64,000 nt of DNA from Fastidiosipila sanguinis (lineage in GTDB: Bacteria > Bacillota > Clostridia > Saccharofermentanales > Fastidiosipilaceae), in NCBI RefSeq assembly GCF_002998295.1, contig NZ_CP027226.1, forward strand, positions 1,160,001-1,224,000, given 5' to 3'. Positions 18,718 to 27,296 of the stretch are shown here, piece by piece. Under the pieces are notes generated by a model. That model was not told where the DNA came from. It saw nothing but the letters and a program-made list of their open reading frames with translations, and did not search any database. The first letter of the stretch is position 1. Every line of letters begins with the position of its first letter. Position numbers and translations under genes: made by a program.

Positions 18718-18752
18718 AATAATGTTTTGCCTAACAATAATGTTTTGTCTAA
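18718..18752 (-). repeat. 18-bp direct repeat upstream of sigH
   Basis: AATAATGTTTTGYCTAA occurs twice with an 18-bp period. A third, degenerate copy (AATGCCTTGTCAAT) adjoins it toward sigH. The repeat fills the 72-bp gap between the rlmB stop and the sigH start. Confidence 0.8.
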
Positions 18753-18753
18753 T

Positions 18754-19659
18754 TTAATAGTTTCTACTTTTATAGACCGCATACATAGATATAGCCGCAG
18801 CGTTTGAAGCATTCAATGAATTGATTTGACCTATCATAGGAATTTCCAAAATAAAATCACAACTCTTTCTTACCTTAGGTCTAATACCTTTACCTTCATT
18901 TCCAACAACAAGAGCAATCGGTCCACTTAATTTATCTGATGCGAATATATCCTCACCATCCATATCAAGCCCTGCAACCCAAATACCTTGATCTTTAAGT
19001 TCTGAAATGCATTGATTCATATTTGAAACTCGAGCAACTTTAACATGCTCTATCGCACCTACTGAAGTCTTAGCTGCTGTTGCATCTAAAGTTACTGAAC
19101 GTCTTTCAGGAATAATAATTCCATGTACTCCTGCTGCATCTGCTGTCCTCAAAATAGCACCCAGGTTTTGTGAATCTTGAACTTCGTCTAGAATTATAAT
19201 AAAGGCATCTTCGCCACGTTCTTTAGCTAACTCCAAAATATCTTGAACTTCTGCGTATTCATGAGCAGCCACTTGAGCGATAATACCTTGATGAGAGCCT
19301 GTTTTCGACATCCTATCCAATGTTTTTCTATCTACAGGATAAAGAACAGTCTGACTTTGCTTTAGCCTATTAATTATACTTGCTAATCTATCGTCCATTG
19401 ATTTATTATCAGACTTTAAGTACCAAACCTTGTTAAACTCTCTGCCACTATCTAGGGCTTCAACAACAGAATTTCTTCCTTCCAATCTAGATTCATCTTG
19501 AATGTCAATATCTTTAAAATTATTTTTTCTACTATCTTTTTCTCGATTAGAATAGGAGCTATTATGCTTCTTATTTCTGTTAGCAATATATTTATTATTG
19601 TCTGAATCTCTTCGATTAGATCTTCTACCTGATTCCTGCCTATTATTATTCTCTCTCAT
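18754..19659 (-). CDS. rlmB: 23S rRNA (guanosine2251-2'-O)-methyltransferase RlmB (SpoU/TrmH family)
   Basis: Methylates the 2'-OH of G2251 in the peptidyl-transferase P loop. The 301 residues start with about 55 very basic, Asn/Arg/Ser-rich residues. The substrate-binding domain follows (EGRNSVVEALDSGREF), then the SPOUT knot with its three motifs: LDEVQDSQNLGAILRTADAAG, VVGNEGKGI and IPMIGQINSLNASNAAAISMY. The start overlaps the mrnC end by 14 nt and has AAAGGA upstream, so coupling is likely. The long basic extension is more than the family minimum and may help RNA binding. Confidence 0.95.
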   Translation of the reverse strand: MRENNNRQESGRRSNRRDSDNNKYIANRNKKHNSSYSNREKDSRKNNFKDIDIQDESRLEGRNSVVEALDSGREFNKVWYLKSDNKSMDDRLASIINRLKQSQTVLYPVDRKTLDRMSKTGSHQGIIAQVAAHEYAEVQDILELAKERGEDAFIIILDEVQDSQNLGAILRTADAAGVHGIIIPERRSVTLDATAAKTSVGAIEHVKVARVSNMNQCISELKDQGIWVAGLDMDGEDIFASDKLSGPIALVVGNEGKGIRPKVRKSCDFILEIPMIGQINSLNASNAAAISMYAVYKSRNY

Positions 19660-20053
19660 TTAATTCATCCTTTATAAAAATCATATCCATTAGCTCTTCT
19701 AATCTAGAAAAATTTTGATGCAAATATACATATCCTATTAGAGTTTCCAATCCCGAAGCTAAACGATAGTCCTCAATACTTGCATTCTTAGCTTTTGTTC
19801 CAGGATTAGCATTACGTCCTCGCTTCAAAATAATATTTTCTTCTTCGGTAAGATATTCCGTAATAGCTTTTGCTGCTTCAGCCTGGTAATTAGCATTAAC
19901 GTATTTAATTACGATTCCATGTAGTTTAGAAGGTTTTACTTTGTACTTCAATAAACAACGTTGTCTCATATACAACTCATATACAGAGTCTCCAACATAC
20001 GCTAAATCCTGGATTGGTAATTCTTTTATGCTTTGAGCATCAGGAAAATCCAT
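19646..20053 (-). CDS. mrnC: Mini-ribonuclease III (MrnC)
   Basis: Dimeric RNase III-like nuclease without a dsRNA-binding domain; in B. subtilis it trims 23S rRNA precursor ends. The 135 residues show the RNase III core: LAYVGDSVYELYMRQ with the metal-binding Asp, and the second acidic patch in EDYRLASGLETLIGYVYL. The start codon overlaps the cysS stop by 1 nt (TAATG), and the end overlaps rlmB, as in the conserved cysS-mrnC-rlmB unit. Confidence 0.95.
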   Translation of the reverse strand: MDFPDAQSIKELPIQDLAYVGDSVYELYMRQRCLLKYKVKPSKLHGIVIKYVNANYQAEAAKAITEYLTEEENIILKRGRNANPGTKAKNASIEDYRLASGLETLIGYVYLHQNFSRLEELMDMIFIKDELNERE

Positions 20054-21468
20054 TAAGCATCCACCTCTACCTTTGTTCCCTGCGCTGTATCTGTAAGTTT
20101 ATAACCGCTACTGACTATTTCATCTCTTAATTCATCAGCTAATTGGTAGTTCTTTTCAGCTTTAGCTTGAGTTCTTTTTTCAACTAGTTCTAATATCTCT
20201 TCCGGAATATCATTCTCTTCATCAAAGCTCAATCCTATTACATTTGTCAATTCTTCTAAGCAGGAGAAAATTAACGCTAGACCTTCACTAGACTTAGGAT
20301 TTTCAAGAACAATGTTTATTTCTTTAACCAGCTCGAAAATTGCACCTAAAGCATCTGCTGTGTTAAGGTCATCATCCATTGCCCTCTCAAAATGTTCTTT
20401 TGTTTCTTGATAAAGCTTTTGCAAGTGATTAAATTCTTCTAAACTCTCAGAATTCTCTTCAGTTACCTTAAAGTTATCTAAAGTATATTTCAGGTTCTTA
20501 TAGCAGTTCTTAATTCTTTCATAAGCTGATTTAGAAGACTGAATCATGTCTATAGAATAATTAATAGGTGAGCGATAATGTGAGTTTAATAAGAACAACC
20601 TTATTGGCATGTACCCATACTCATTTGCAATTTCTCTAATTAGGAAAAAGTTATTTTGAGATTTACTCATTTTTTCATTATCTACAGTGATAAATCCATT
20701 ATGCATCCAATAACGAGCAAATTCTTTTCCACTTGCAGCTTCACTCTGTGCTATCTCATTTTCATGATGTGGAAAAATCAAGTCTTTACCACCACAATGG
20801 ATATCAAAAGTTTCTCCTAAATACTTTTGACTCATTGCAGAACACTCCAAATGCCAGCCTGGGCGTCCATCTCCCCATGGAGACTCCCAGCTTGGCTCAC
20901 CTGGTTTATTAAATTTCCAAAGCACAAAGTCACTAGAAGATTTTTTCCCAGATTCAACATTTTCTTCCTTACGAACATTCTCCCAAAGATCTTCTTTATT
21001 AAAACCTGAAAGTTTCAAATAGGCAGGAAATTTATCAACTGCAAAGTAAACACCATCATTAGCAACATAAGCTATATCTTTCTCCACTAATTTTCCAATT
21101 AGCTCTAGCATTTCTGGAATATTATCAGTTGCTCGAGGATGAACATCTGCTCTCTGAACATTTAAACCATCAGCATCTTTGAAATATTCTTGTATATAAA
21201 AATCACTCAATTCTCTAATGCTTTTATTTTCTGCATTAGCTCTGTTTATTACTTTGTCATCGATATCTGTAAAATTTTGAACGAACTTAACTTTATAGCC
21301 TTTATATTTTAAATATCTTCTCAATGTATCGAAGTTTACTAGGGGTCTGGCGTTACCTAAATGGAAATAATTATAGACTGTTGGTCCACATGCATAAATT
21401 CTAAACAAGTTCTCTTCTAAAGGAACTAGTTCCATCTTTTTTCTTGCCATTGTATTATATATAATCAC
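20053..21468 (-). CDS. cysS: Cysteinyl-tRNA synthetase
   Basis: Charges tRNA-Cys. At 471 residues it is a complete class I synthetase. It shows the zinc ligand in YACGPTVYN, the HIGH-like HLGN, zinc-binding LECSAMS and HHENE, and the KMSKS loop (EKMSKSQNNFF), then the anticodon-binding helices. It heads the cysS-mrnC-rlmB-sigH unit. No T-box leader is visible; the preceding structured RNA has its own terminator-like end instead. Confidence 0.97.
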   Translation of the reverse strand: MIIYNTMARKKMELVPLEENLFRIYACGPTVYNYFHLGNARPLVNFDTLRRYLKYKGYKVKFVQNFTDIDDKVINRANAENKSIRELSDFYIQEYFKDADGLNVQRADVHPRATDNIPEMLELIGKLVEKDIAYVANDGVYFAVDKFPAYLKLSGFNKEDLWENVRKEENVESGKKSSSDFVLWKFNKPGEPSWESPWGDGRPGWHLECSAMSQKYLGETFDIHCGGKDLIFPHHENEIAQSEAASGKEFARYWMHNGFITVDNEKMSKSQNNFFLIREIANEYGYMPIRLFLLNSHYRSPINYSIDMIQSSKSAYERIKNCYKNLKYTLDNFKVTEENSESLEEFNHLQKLYQETKEHFERAMDDDLNTADALGAIFELVKEINIVLENPKSSEGLALIFSCLEELTNVIGLSFDEENDIPEEILELVEKRTQAKAEKNYQLADELRDEIVSSGYKLTDTAQGTKVEVDA

Positions 21469-21499
21469 TTTTCAACCTCCAGAATAAAAATCGCATAAT

Positions 21500-21660
21500 A
21501 AAACCTAGCAATGCTACTCTTTTGACACCTTACTTTAAGTAAGGTGGGTGTCCTGCGTAGGTCTTCTGCCATCCCATCGTGCGGGCTCGGCATTATTCCT
21601 ATCTAACCCGAACTCCCTAATTATGTCATGAAGGTCCAAAACAAGTAACATTTACTAGGC
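21500..21660 (-). ncRNA. ssrS: Probable 6S RNA (SsrS-like)
   Basis: About 160 nt on the minus strand, bounded by a long closing stem: 5' CCTAGTAAATGTTACT pairs with 3' AGTAGCATTGCTAGG, with G-U pairs and one bulge, followed by TTTTATT. A promoter places the transcription start right at the stem. Inside are an apical GTTCGG/CCGAGC stem, the GGACACCCACC stretch and a 3' CACCTTAC hairpin, which together resemble Firmicute 6S RNAs that bind RNA polymerase holoenzyme. It sits between galM and cysS. The structured transcript is well supported; the 6S identity rests on layout and remembered consensus, not on a model search. Confidence 0.65.
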
Positions 21661-21666
21661 ACTATT

Positions 21667-21694
21667 ATTATAACACGCAAATCAAATTTTTGAA
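21667..21694 (-). promoter_or_regulatory. Promoter of the 6S-like RNA
   Basis: Minus-strand TATAAT lies seven bases before the closing stem, with TTCAAA 16 bp further upstream. It almost touches the galM stop. Confidence 0.65.
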
Positions 21695-21695
21695 C

Positions 21696-22754
21696 CTACT
21701 CTTCTTCGAAATCTTCCTTCCAATCAGTATAAACATATACTGTAGAGCTCTTGTACTCATCTCCTGCTTTTAGTAATGGTGCTGGGAAATGAGCTCTATT
21801 TACAAAATCAGGGAAAAACTGAGTTTCCAAACAGATACCTGCGAACTCACCTAACTTTCTACCTGAATCACATTCATAATCATCTAGTAAGTTTGCAGTA
21901 TACACTTGAATCCCTGGACAATCTGTAAAGCAGACTAACTGTTTACCAGTTTCTTTATCAACTAGTCTAGCTGCATAGCTTAGCTCATTTCTTTCCTCTT
22001 TGTTCAGAACGAAATTATGATCAATACCCTTAGTAGCTGGGAACATTTCTTTTCCATGCTCTACATAATCTTTAAGAGATTTCAATTTTCTAAAGTCTAA
22101 TTGTGTTCCTTCAACTTTAGCAATTTCACCTGTAGGAATTAGTTCATCATCTATTGGTGTGTAGAAATCTGCATTAAGTTCAAAGAATAAACCTTTAATA
22201 GTTTCAGCATCACTGATATTAAAGTAACTATGATTAGTTAAGTTTACATATGTATCTTCAGAGCTTGTAGCTTCATAATCAATATATAATTTTCTATCAT
22301 TTGAGAAACTATAGCGTACTTTAATTCTCAAATCTCCAGGATAGTTATCTTCGTTAACTCTTATTGAGAAAACTACTTCATGATCACTAACTTCATCAAT
22401 ATCCCAAAGTCTATAGTCTAAGGCTAAATCACCGGAGTGAACAACGTTGTTACCCTCATTTTTTTCTATAACATATAAGTTGGATTGGAATCTGAATTCT
22501 GCATTTTTGATTCTATTTGCTATTGGTCCAACAGTAGCACCTAAGCTTCCTCCGCCATTTTCGTAATCTTTAACAGAATTTCTTTCTAAAACTATATTTC
22601 TCTCAGTACCATTTTCATTAAACTTCAAAGCTACTATCCTAGCTCCATATGGTATAAGCTCTAGTTTATCACCTAAATCATTTTCTAAAACAATAAGATC
22701 TACTTTCTCTCCATCCTTAGTTTTTCCAAACTCTAGTTTTTTATACTCTTTCAT
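21696..22754 (-). CDS. galM: Aldose 1-epimerase (galactose mutarotase)
   Basis: Interconverts alpha and beta anomers of hexoses such as galactose in the cytoplasm. The 352 residues show the family motifs: substrate Arg/Asn region GPIANRIKNAEF, catalytic His in NLTNHSYFNI, GIDHNFVL, and the catalytic Glu in GICLETQFFPDFVN near the C-terminus. It follows comF by 25 nt on the same strand; no galactose pathway genes accompany it, so a housekeeping mutarotase is more likely than a galactose-operon member. Confidence 0.93.
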   Translation of the reverse strand: MKEYKKLEFGKTKDGEKVDLIVLENDLGDKLELIPYGARIVALKFNENGTERNIVLERNSVKDYENGGGSLGATVGPIANRIKNAEFRFQSNLYVIEKNEGNNVVHSGDLALDYRLWDIDEVSDHEVVFSIRVNEDNYPGDLRIKVRYSFSNDRKLYIDYEATSSEDTYVNLTNHSYFNISDAETIKGLFFELNADFYTPIDDELIPTGEIAKVEGTQLDFRKLKSLKDYVEHGKEMFPATKGIDHNFVLNKEERNELSYAARLVDKETGKQLVCFTDCPGIQVYTANLLDDYECDSGRKLGEFAGICLETQFFPDFVNRAHFPAPLLKAGDEYKSSTVYVYTDWKEDFEEE

Positions 22755-22779
22755 GAAATCTACTCCTTATTTATTTTAG

Positions 22780-23613
22780 TCAAATGTAGTTCTCTTTCTG
22801 ATTACCTGTTATTGCTAATATAAAAACCTCCGCACCATTTTGCGCAAGTACACTAGCTGCTTCCCACAGAGTTTTACCACTACTAACTACATCATCAATT
22901 AGTAAAATCTTCTTCCCTATTATAACAGCTGTATCATTGAAGGTAAAAGCATTTTCTACATTCTTTAATCTCTCCATTTTGCTCTTCATTTCAGATTGTC
23001 TTTTTGTATTTTTTATTCTGACTAAACAATTGATGACTTCTTTGCCTGTTAACTTTGCTAACTCTTTCGCAATTAATTCAACCTGATTATATCCTCTTTC
23101 ATAAAATCGTTTTTTATGTAAAGGTAATGGTACAATGTAATCAAAATTCAAAACCTCTTTAAACTCTCTTGATGAGCATCTTCTGGCTCTTTCTAAAACC
23201 AAATAAATCAAATCAGCAAGAACTGGAACAAATTCAAGCCCTTCATGAAATTTCAAGTTTCTAATCATATTTTTTAAATACTCATCGTAATATGTACAAA
23301 TAAAAACATAAAAATTATTCGTATAATTTTGATAATAAGAATTAAATTGTTCGCTTACATTTATGCTTTTAAAATTAAATCTAGCTTCCGCAGGATCTTC
23401 CATAAAAAATAAATTGGAATTGACATCTCTTAAACTTACTTTACCAAGGCACTTATCACAAATATTTCTTGGAAACTTATTTGCACTTATATTTTTCAAG
23501 CAAAGAGCACAAGCAGTAGGTAGAAACTCTTTTAACGATTTTCGTAGGCCTTTATAAATTCTACTAACAATCTTTTTATTTCTTCCTGAAACTCTTTCTA
23601 AGCTTCTACTCAA
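22780..23613 (-). CDS. comF: ComF family amidophosphoribosyltransferase-like protein
   Basis: 277 residues with the ComF layout. An N-terminal zinc-binding motif (CALC...CDKC) is followed by a phosphoribosyltransferase fold with YDYIVPLPLHKKRFYERGYNQ-type residues and the PRPP loop ILLIDDVVSSGKT. In competent bacteria ComF acts in uptake or processing of transforming DNA, but the family is widespread and the role outside competence is unknown. It lies 35 nt after metK and 25 nt before galM. No other competence gene is in the window. Confidence 0.88.
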   Translation of the reverse strand: MSRSLERVSGRNKKIVSRIYKGLRKSLKEFLPTACALCLKNISANKFPRNICDKCLGKVSLRDVNSNLFFMEDPAEARFNFKSINVSEQFNSYYQNYTNNFYVFICTYYDEYLKNMIRNLKFHEGLEFVPVLADLIYLVLERARRCSSREFKEVLNFDYIVPLPLHKKRFYERGYNQVELIAKELAKLTGKEVINCLVRIKNTKRQSEMKSKMERLKNVENAFTFNDTAVIIGKKILLIDDVVSSGKTLWEAASVLAQNGAEVFILAITGNQKENYI

Positions 23614-23648
23614 ACTGCTCTACTCTCCTTTATTTACAGTTATTTACC

Positions 23649-24815
23649 TTATTGTGCTAGTGACCTTTTTATATCATCAACTTTATCTAATTTTTCCCAA
23701 GGCAAATCAATATCTGTCCTACCAAAATGTCCGTAAGTTGAAGTTTGTCTAAAGATTGGATTCCTTAAACCCAGAGTGTTAATTATTCCATCTGGAGTTA
23801 AGTCAAAATTCTCTTTTATTATTTCTATTATTCTTTCATCTTCAACTTTTCCACTTCCATTAGTATTTATAAAAATTGATACAGGTTCAGCTCTTCCTAT
23901 TGCATATGCGATTTCAATGGAAATTTCATCTGCTACATCTGCTGCTACTAGGTTCTTTGCAATATATCGTGCCATATAACTAGCAGATCTATCTACTTTA
24001 GTACTATCCTTACCACTGAAAGCACCTCCACCATGAGCTACCCAACCACCATATGTATCTACAATAATTTTTCTACCAGTTAATCCAACGTCAGCTTGAG
24101 GTCCACCTATAACAAATCTTCCACTAGGATTAATATGGATTTTTGTTTCTGCTGTTATTAATTCTTCAGGAATAACTGCCTCAATTACAAAAGCAAGAAT
24201 ATCTTTTTTCAATTGCTCTCTACTAACTTCTTCGTCATGTTGAGTTGAAATTACTATTGTGTCAATATACTTTGCTTTTCCTGCTTCATATTTAACACTA
24301 ACTTGGGTCTTTCCGTCTGGCCTTAAATACAACAATTTCCCACTTTTTCTCACATTGCTTAATTGTCTAGATAATTTATGTGATAATACGATTGGCAAAG
24401 GCATAAACTCTGGAGTTTCTTTACTTGCGTAACCAAACATCATACCTTGATCCCCTGCACCTAGGCTACCTGCATTATCCTCCGCACTATCAACACTATT
24501 AGCTATGTCTGGCGACTGTGTATCCACACTTGTTATAATTCCTACAGTTCTATAATCTAAACCTAATTCAGAAGAGTCATATCCCACTTCCTTGATAACA
24601 TCTCTTGCAACCTCAGCGTAATCTACTTTATGAGTAGAACTTACTTCGCCAGCAATATGTATGAGTCCAGTAGTTAATAGCGTTTCACATGCTACTCTAG
24701 CCTTTGGATCATGACGTAAGAATTCGTCTAGTATCGCATCAGAAATTTGATCAGCTAGCTTATCTGGATGTCCTTCTGTTACTGATTCCGATGTAAAAAC
24801 ATAATTTTTTAACAT
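23649..24815 (-). CDS. metK: S-adenosylmethionine synthetase
   Basis: Makes SAM from methionine and ATP. The 388 residues carry the signature motifs: [17 protein letters not shown] at the start, [12 protein letters not shown], and the phosphate-binding [22 protein letters not shown]. The gene is preceded by a SAM-I riboswitch with a terminator, giving feedback control by its own product, and heads a probable metK-comF-galM unit. Confidence 0.98.
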   Translation of the reverse strand: MLKNYVFTSESVTEGHPDKLADQISDAILDEFLRHDPKARVACETLLTTGLIHIAGEVSSTHKVDYAEVARDVIKEVGYDSSELGLDYRTVGIITSVDTQSPDIANSVDSAEDNAGSLGAGDQGMMFGYASKETPEFMPLPIVLSHKLSRQLSNVRKSGKLLYLRPDGKTQVSVKYEAGKAKYIDTIVISTQHDEEVSREQLKKDILAFVIEAVIPEELITAETKIHINPSGRFVIGGPQADVGLTGRKIIVDTYGGWVAHGGGAFSGKDSTKVDRSASYMARYIAKNLVAADVADEISIEIAYAIGRAEPVSIFINTNGSGKVEDERIIEIIKENFDLTPDGIINTLGLRNPIFRQTSTYGHFGRTDIDLPWEKLDKVDDIKRSLAQ

Positions 24816-24865
24816 AACTTATTTCTCCTTTTCCTTTTTCACTATCTTTATATTTATTTTTTGGC

Positions 24866-25020
24866 AAATAAAAAACCTTACCCAGAATGGATAAGGTCGC
24901 AAAATCAATATCTACCTTATCTTCTGAGCTACTCTATACTCAGCGGAATTAGCACCACTACTTTCTCAAGCTGGTTGCTGGGCTTCATCGGGCCGTTTCC
25001 CTCCACCTCTCTGGATAAGT
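24866..25020 (-). promoter_or_regulatory. SAM-I riboswitch (S-box) with terminator, upstream of metK
   Basis: Minus-strand sequence begins with CTTATCCAGAGAGGTGGAGG and continues with the conserved AACGGCCCGATGAAGCC and CAGCAACC core of SAM-I. P1 is CTTATC/GATAAG. The 3' strand of P1, GATAAGGT, can alternatively pair with the 5' arm of the terminator (ACCTTATCC...GGGTAAGGT followed by T6). This is the standard OFF switch: SAM binding stabilises P1 and frees the terminator. Confidence 0.96.
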
Positions 25021-25028
25021 TATTTGCT

Positions 25029-25056
25029 ATTCTAGCACTATATAAAAATTCGTCAA
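25029..25056 (-). promoter_or_regulatory. Promoter of metK leader
   Basis: Minus-strand TTGACG and TAGAAT are separated by 16 bp and end just before the riboswitch 5' strand. Confidence 0.7.
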
Positions 25057-25175
25057 TACCTTTTAGTCTTTTATGTTTTTATAGAATCATTTTTCACATA
25101 TTTTTACATTTTGTAGTTATTTTTACCCACTTCAACTCTCCTGTTTTCCATAAGCTTTTACACAAGGAGGTTATC

Positions 25176-26063
25176 ATGAAAATTAAAATAAGAATTATTG
25201 ACCAAGACCTTAGTTACGGAGAAAGTTTAGCTACCAAGTTACGTGAGTATTTTCAGACTATTGAAGTAATTGCTATTACAATTCCTCTTTATATCGAAGA
25301 AAGCGATGAGCTAGAAACTATAGATTTATTTTCAGAAGATCAATATCCAAGCTATAAGCCAGAAAACTATTATATTTCGATTAAATCAGAGAATCCTTTT
25401 AGATCTGAATTGGATAATAATAGTCCTACAAGTAGCTTAAGTAGATTTTCACCAATTAAAATGTTTATTAAGGTCATAGAAGCAAAAATACTAGAAATAT
25501 CCCCAAACTATTTTGTTTCTAACCTGATATCAACTTTCTTAATTGAAGAAAATTCCAGCATATTATTGCAAAATATCGCTAAAGAAATATCAAACGTTTC
25601 TAAAAACAAGCATAAATTCATTCTCAATTTAGGTCCTGACAATTTATTCTCTAAGAATAAAGAAAGTATGTCTTTAAGTATAAGTAAGATGCTATTAAAA
25701 ATCTCATTAAGAAATTTCGATGTTAATGAGCTGGGACAATATATTGAAATATCACCATTGTCACCTAATCTTATGCGTTTTACATTAACGGAAAACCATG
25801 ACGATTGGATCTTCGCTTCCGATAGCCTTGTCCGAGAAACAATAGAATTAATTAGATCTTGGCTTGATACTAATTACAAAGATAATTGGGAATTGTACCT
25901 AATCTCAATTAACATGCCACACAAGATTAATCTGCTTCTAAGTAGTTTCAGTCAAAATCTTAGAATCTATCTTGCTGATTTTCAGGAGGCAGATGATAAA
26001 TACGTCTCCGAATTAGTTGCCAACTTACCCAAAAACTCCACCTATGAAATAAAAACTAAATAA
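25176..26063 (+). CDS. TadZ/CpaE-like protein without an ATPase P-loop (first gene of Tad locus)
   Basis: A 295-residue protein that I do not firmly recognise. Residues 1-40 (MKIKIRIIDQDLSYGESLATKLREYF) resemble the atypical receiver domain of TadZ/CpaE proteins. The remainder could be a decayed MinD-like ATPase: NKHKFILNLGPDNLF sits where a Walker A would be expected, but the glycine-lysine loop is missing. WELYLISIN and LRIYLAD resemble later core strands. The chosen start has AAGGAGG six bases before ATG; a longer frame would run back through the metK riboswitch and is rejected. Position just before tadA fits a TadZ-type polar localisation factor. This is inference from position and weak similarity. 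Confidence 0.55.
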   Translation: MKIKIRIIDQDLSYGESLATKLREYFQTIEVIAITIPLYIEESDELETIDLFSEDQYPSYKPENYYISIKSENPFRSELDNNSPTSSLSRFSPIKMFIKVIEAKILEISPNYFVSNLISTFLIEENSSILLQNIAKEISNVSKNKHKFILNLGPDNLFSKNKESMSLSISKMLLKISLRNFDVNELGQYIEISPLSPNLMRFTLTENHDDWIFASDSLVRETIELIRSWLDTNYKDNWELYLISINMPHKINLLLSSFSQNLRIYLADFQEADDKYVSELVANLPKNSTYEIKTK

Positions 26064-26084
26064 GAAGATTGAGGTATTTATTAA

Positions 26085-27296
26085 ATGTTAAGGTTTTCAA
26101 ATAAAGAAAATTACAAGCACAAGAGCTTAAATAAAACCAATGAAAACTCCGAAAATATATTTAAGCAAAACTATGACTACAATAAAATTTATCAAGAGAT
26201 ATCAAGTAAAGTTTATTCAGATGCTATTAACTCACCGAATCTTAATGACCAAAAATTAAATGAATTAATAATTTGGAACATTAACAGATACTCGGTTAAA
26301 TCCAGACTAGCAATAAATGATATTGAAAAATTGCGCAAAGATATATTCAATAAGCTTCGTCGTTTAGATATTCTTCAGCCTTTATTAGATGATCCCAACA
26401 TCACAGAAATTATGGTTAATGGGCCGGATAAAATATTCTATGAGAAGTCAGGTAAGTTATTCTCAAGTAATTTATCCTTCAACAGCTTAGAAGAGCTAGA
26501 AAGTATTATTATTTCATTTTTCTCAAAACATAATATCCATTTATCCTTCTCTAAGCCTACAGCGAATTTACGCTTGCCTGATGGTTCCAGAGCTCATGCG
26601 GCCATACGGCCAGTTGCTCCAGAGGGGCCTATTCTAACCATACGAAAGTTTACTGGCATAAAACCTCAGATGTCAGATTTAATTGCCGAAGATTTTTTGA
26701 ATCAAGACATAGCAAATTTTCTTGAGGAAGCAATATTAAATAAGAAGAGCATTATGATTGGCGGAGGAACAGGCTCAGGTAAAACTACTCTTTTAAACAC
26801 CCTATCAAAATTTATTCCAAGCAACGAAAGAATTGTCACTATAGAAGATTCTCCAGAACTAAAGCTGCAGGATAAAGAAAACTGGGTAAAGCTAATTACA
26901 CATGAAGATTATTTATATCCTGAGAACAGTGTAAATTTAGATGATTTAATAAAAGAGTCTTTAAGAATGCGACCGGACAGAATTGTTATTGGAGAAGTAA
27001 GAGGAGCCGATGCTTATTCTATGTTAAAAGCCACACAAACTGGACACCCTGGAACTATGTGTACCATCCATGCTAATAACTGCATGGGCATGGTCTATAG
27101 ACTGGCAGATCTAATTTTGGATGCTAGTTCTCTTCCATACGAAAGCATTTTAAGACATATTTATTCCGCTTTCGATTTTCTTATTCATATTCAAAGAAAT
27201 TCAGCCGGCAAAAGATACATTTCTGAAATCTCCGAACTTCAGCTAGATACTAATGGTTATTTAAAAATAAATGAAATTTTTAAAAGAGGTAAATGA
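26085..27296 (+). CDS. tadA: Tad secretion/pilus ATPase TadA (CpaF family)
   Basis: Hexameric ATPase that powers assembly of Flp-type pili. The 403 residues contain an N-terminal helical region, the NTD motif DPNITEIMVNGPD, an RLPDGSRAHAAIRPV segment, Walker A GGGTGSGKTTLL (about 226-237), the Asp box TIEDSPEL, Walker B RPDRIVIGEVRG (about 297-307) and the His box GHPGTMCTIHAN. All catalytic motifs are intact. It begins 22 nt after the TadZ-like gene, and its stop overlaps the next start by 4 nt (ATGA), so the locus is an operon. Confidence 0.93.
   Translation: MLRFSNKENYKHKSLNKTNENSENIFKQNYDYNKIYQEISSKVYSDAINSPNLNDQKLNELIIWNINRYSVKSRLAINDIEKLRKDIFNKLRRLDILQPLLDDPNITEIMVNGPDKIFYEKSGKLFSSNLSFNSLEELESIIISFFSKHNIHLSFSKPTANLRLPDGSRAHAAIRPVAPEGPILTIRKFTGIKPQMSDLIAEDFLNQDIANFLEEAILNKKSIMIGGGTGSGKTTLLNTLSKFIPSNERIVTIEDSPELKLQDKENWVKLITHEDYLYPENSVNLDDLIKESLRMRPDRIVIGEVRGADAYSMLKATQTGHPGTMCTIHANNCMGMVYRLADLILDASSLPYESILRHIYSAFDFLIHIQRNSAGKRYISEISELQLDTNGYLKINEIFKRGK

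Noticed and set aside
21470-21695. T-box leader for cysS
   Set aside because: No T-box consensus (AGGGTGGNACCGCG) and no specifier-loop layout; the structured RNA has its own closing stem and tail.
24861-25175. Extension of the TadZ-like gene upstream through the metK leader
   Set aside because: These bases are the SAM-I riboswitch on the other strand; the ATG at 25176 has a strong AAGGAGG and gives a sensible N-terminus.
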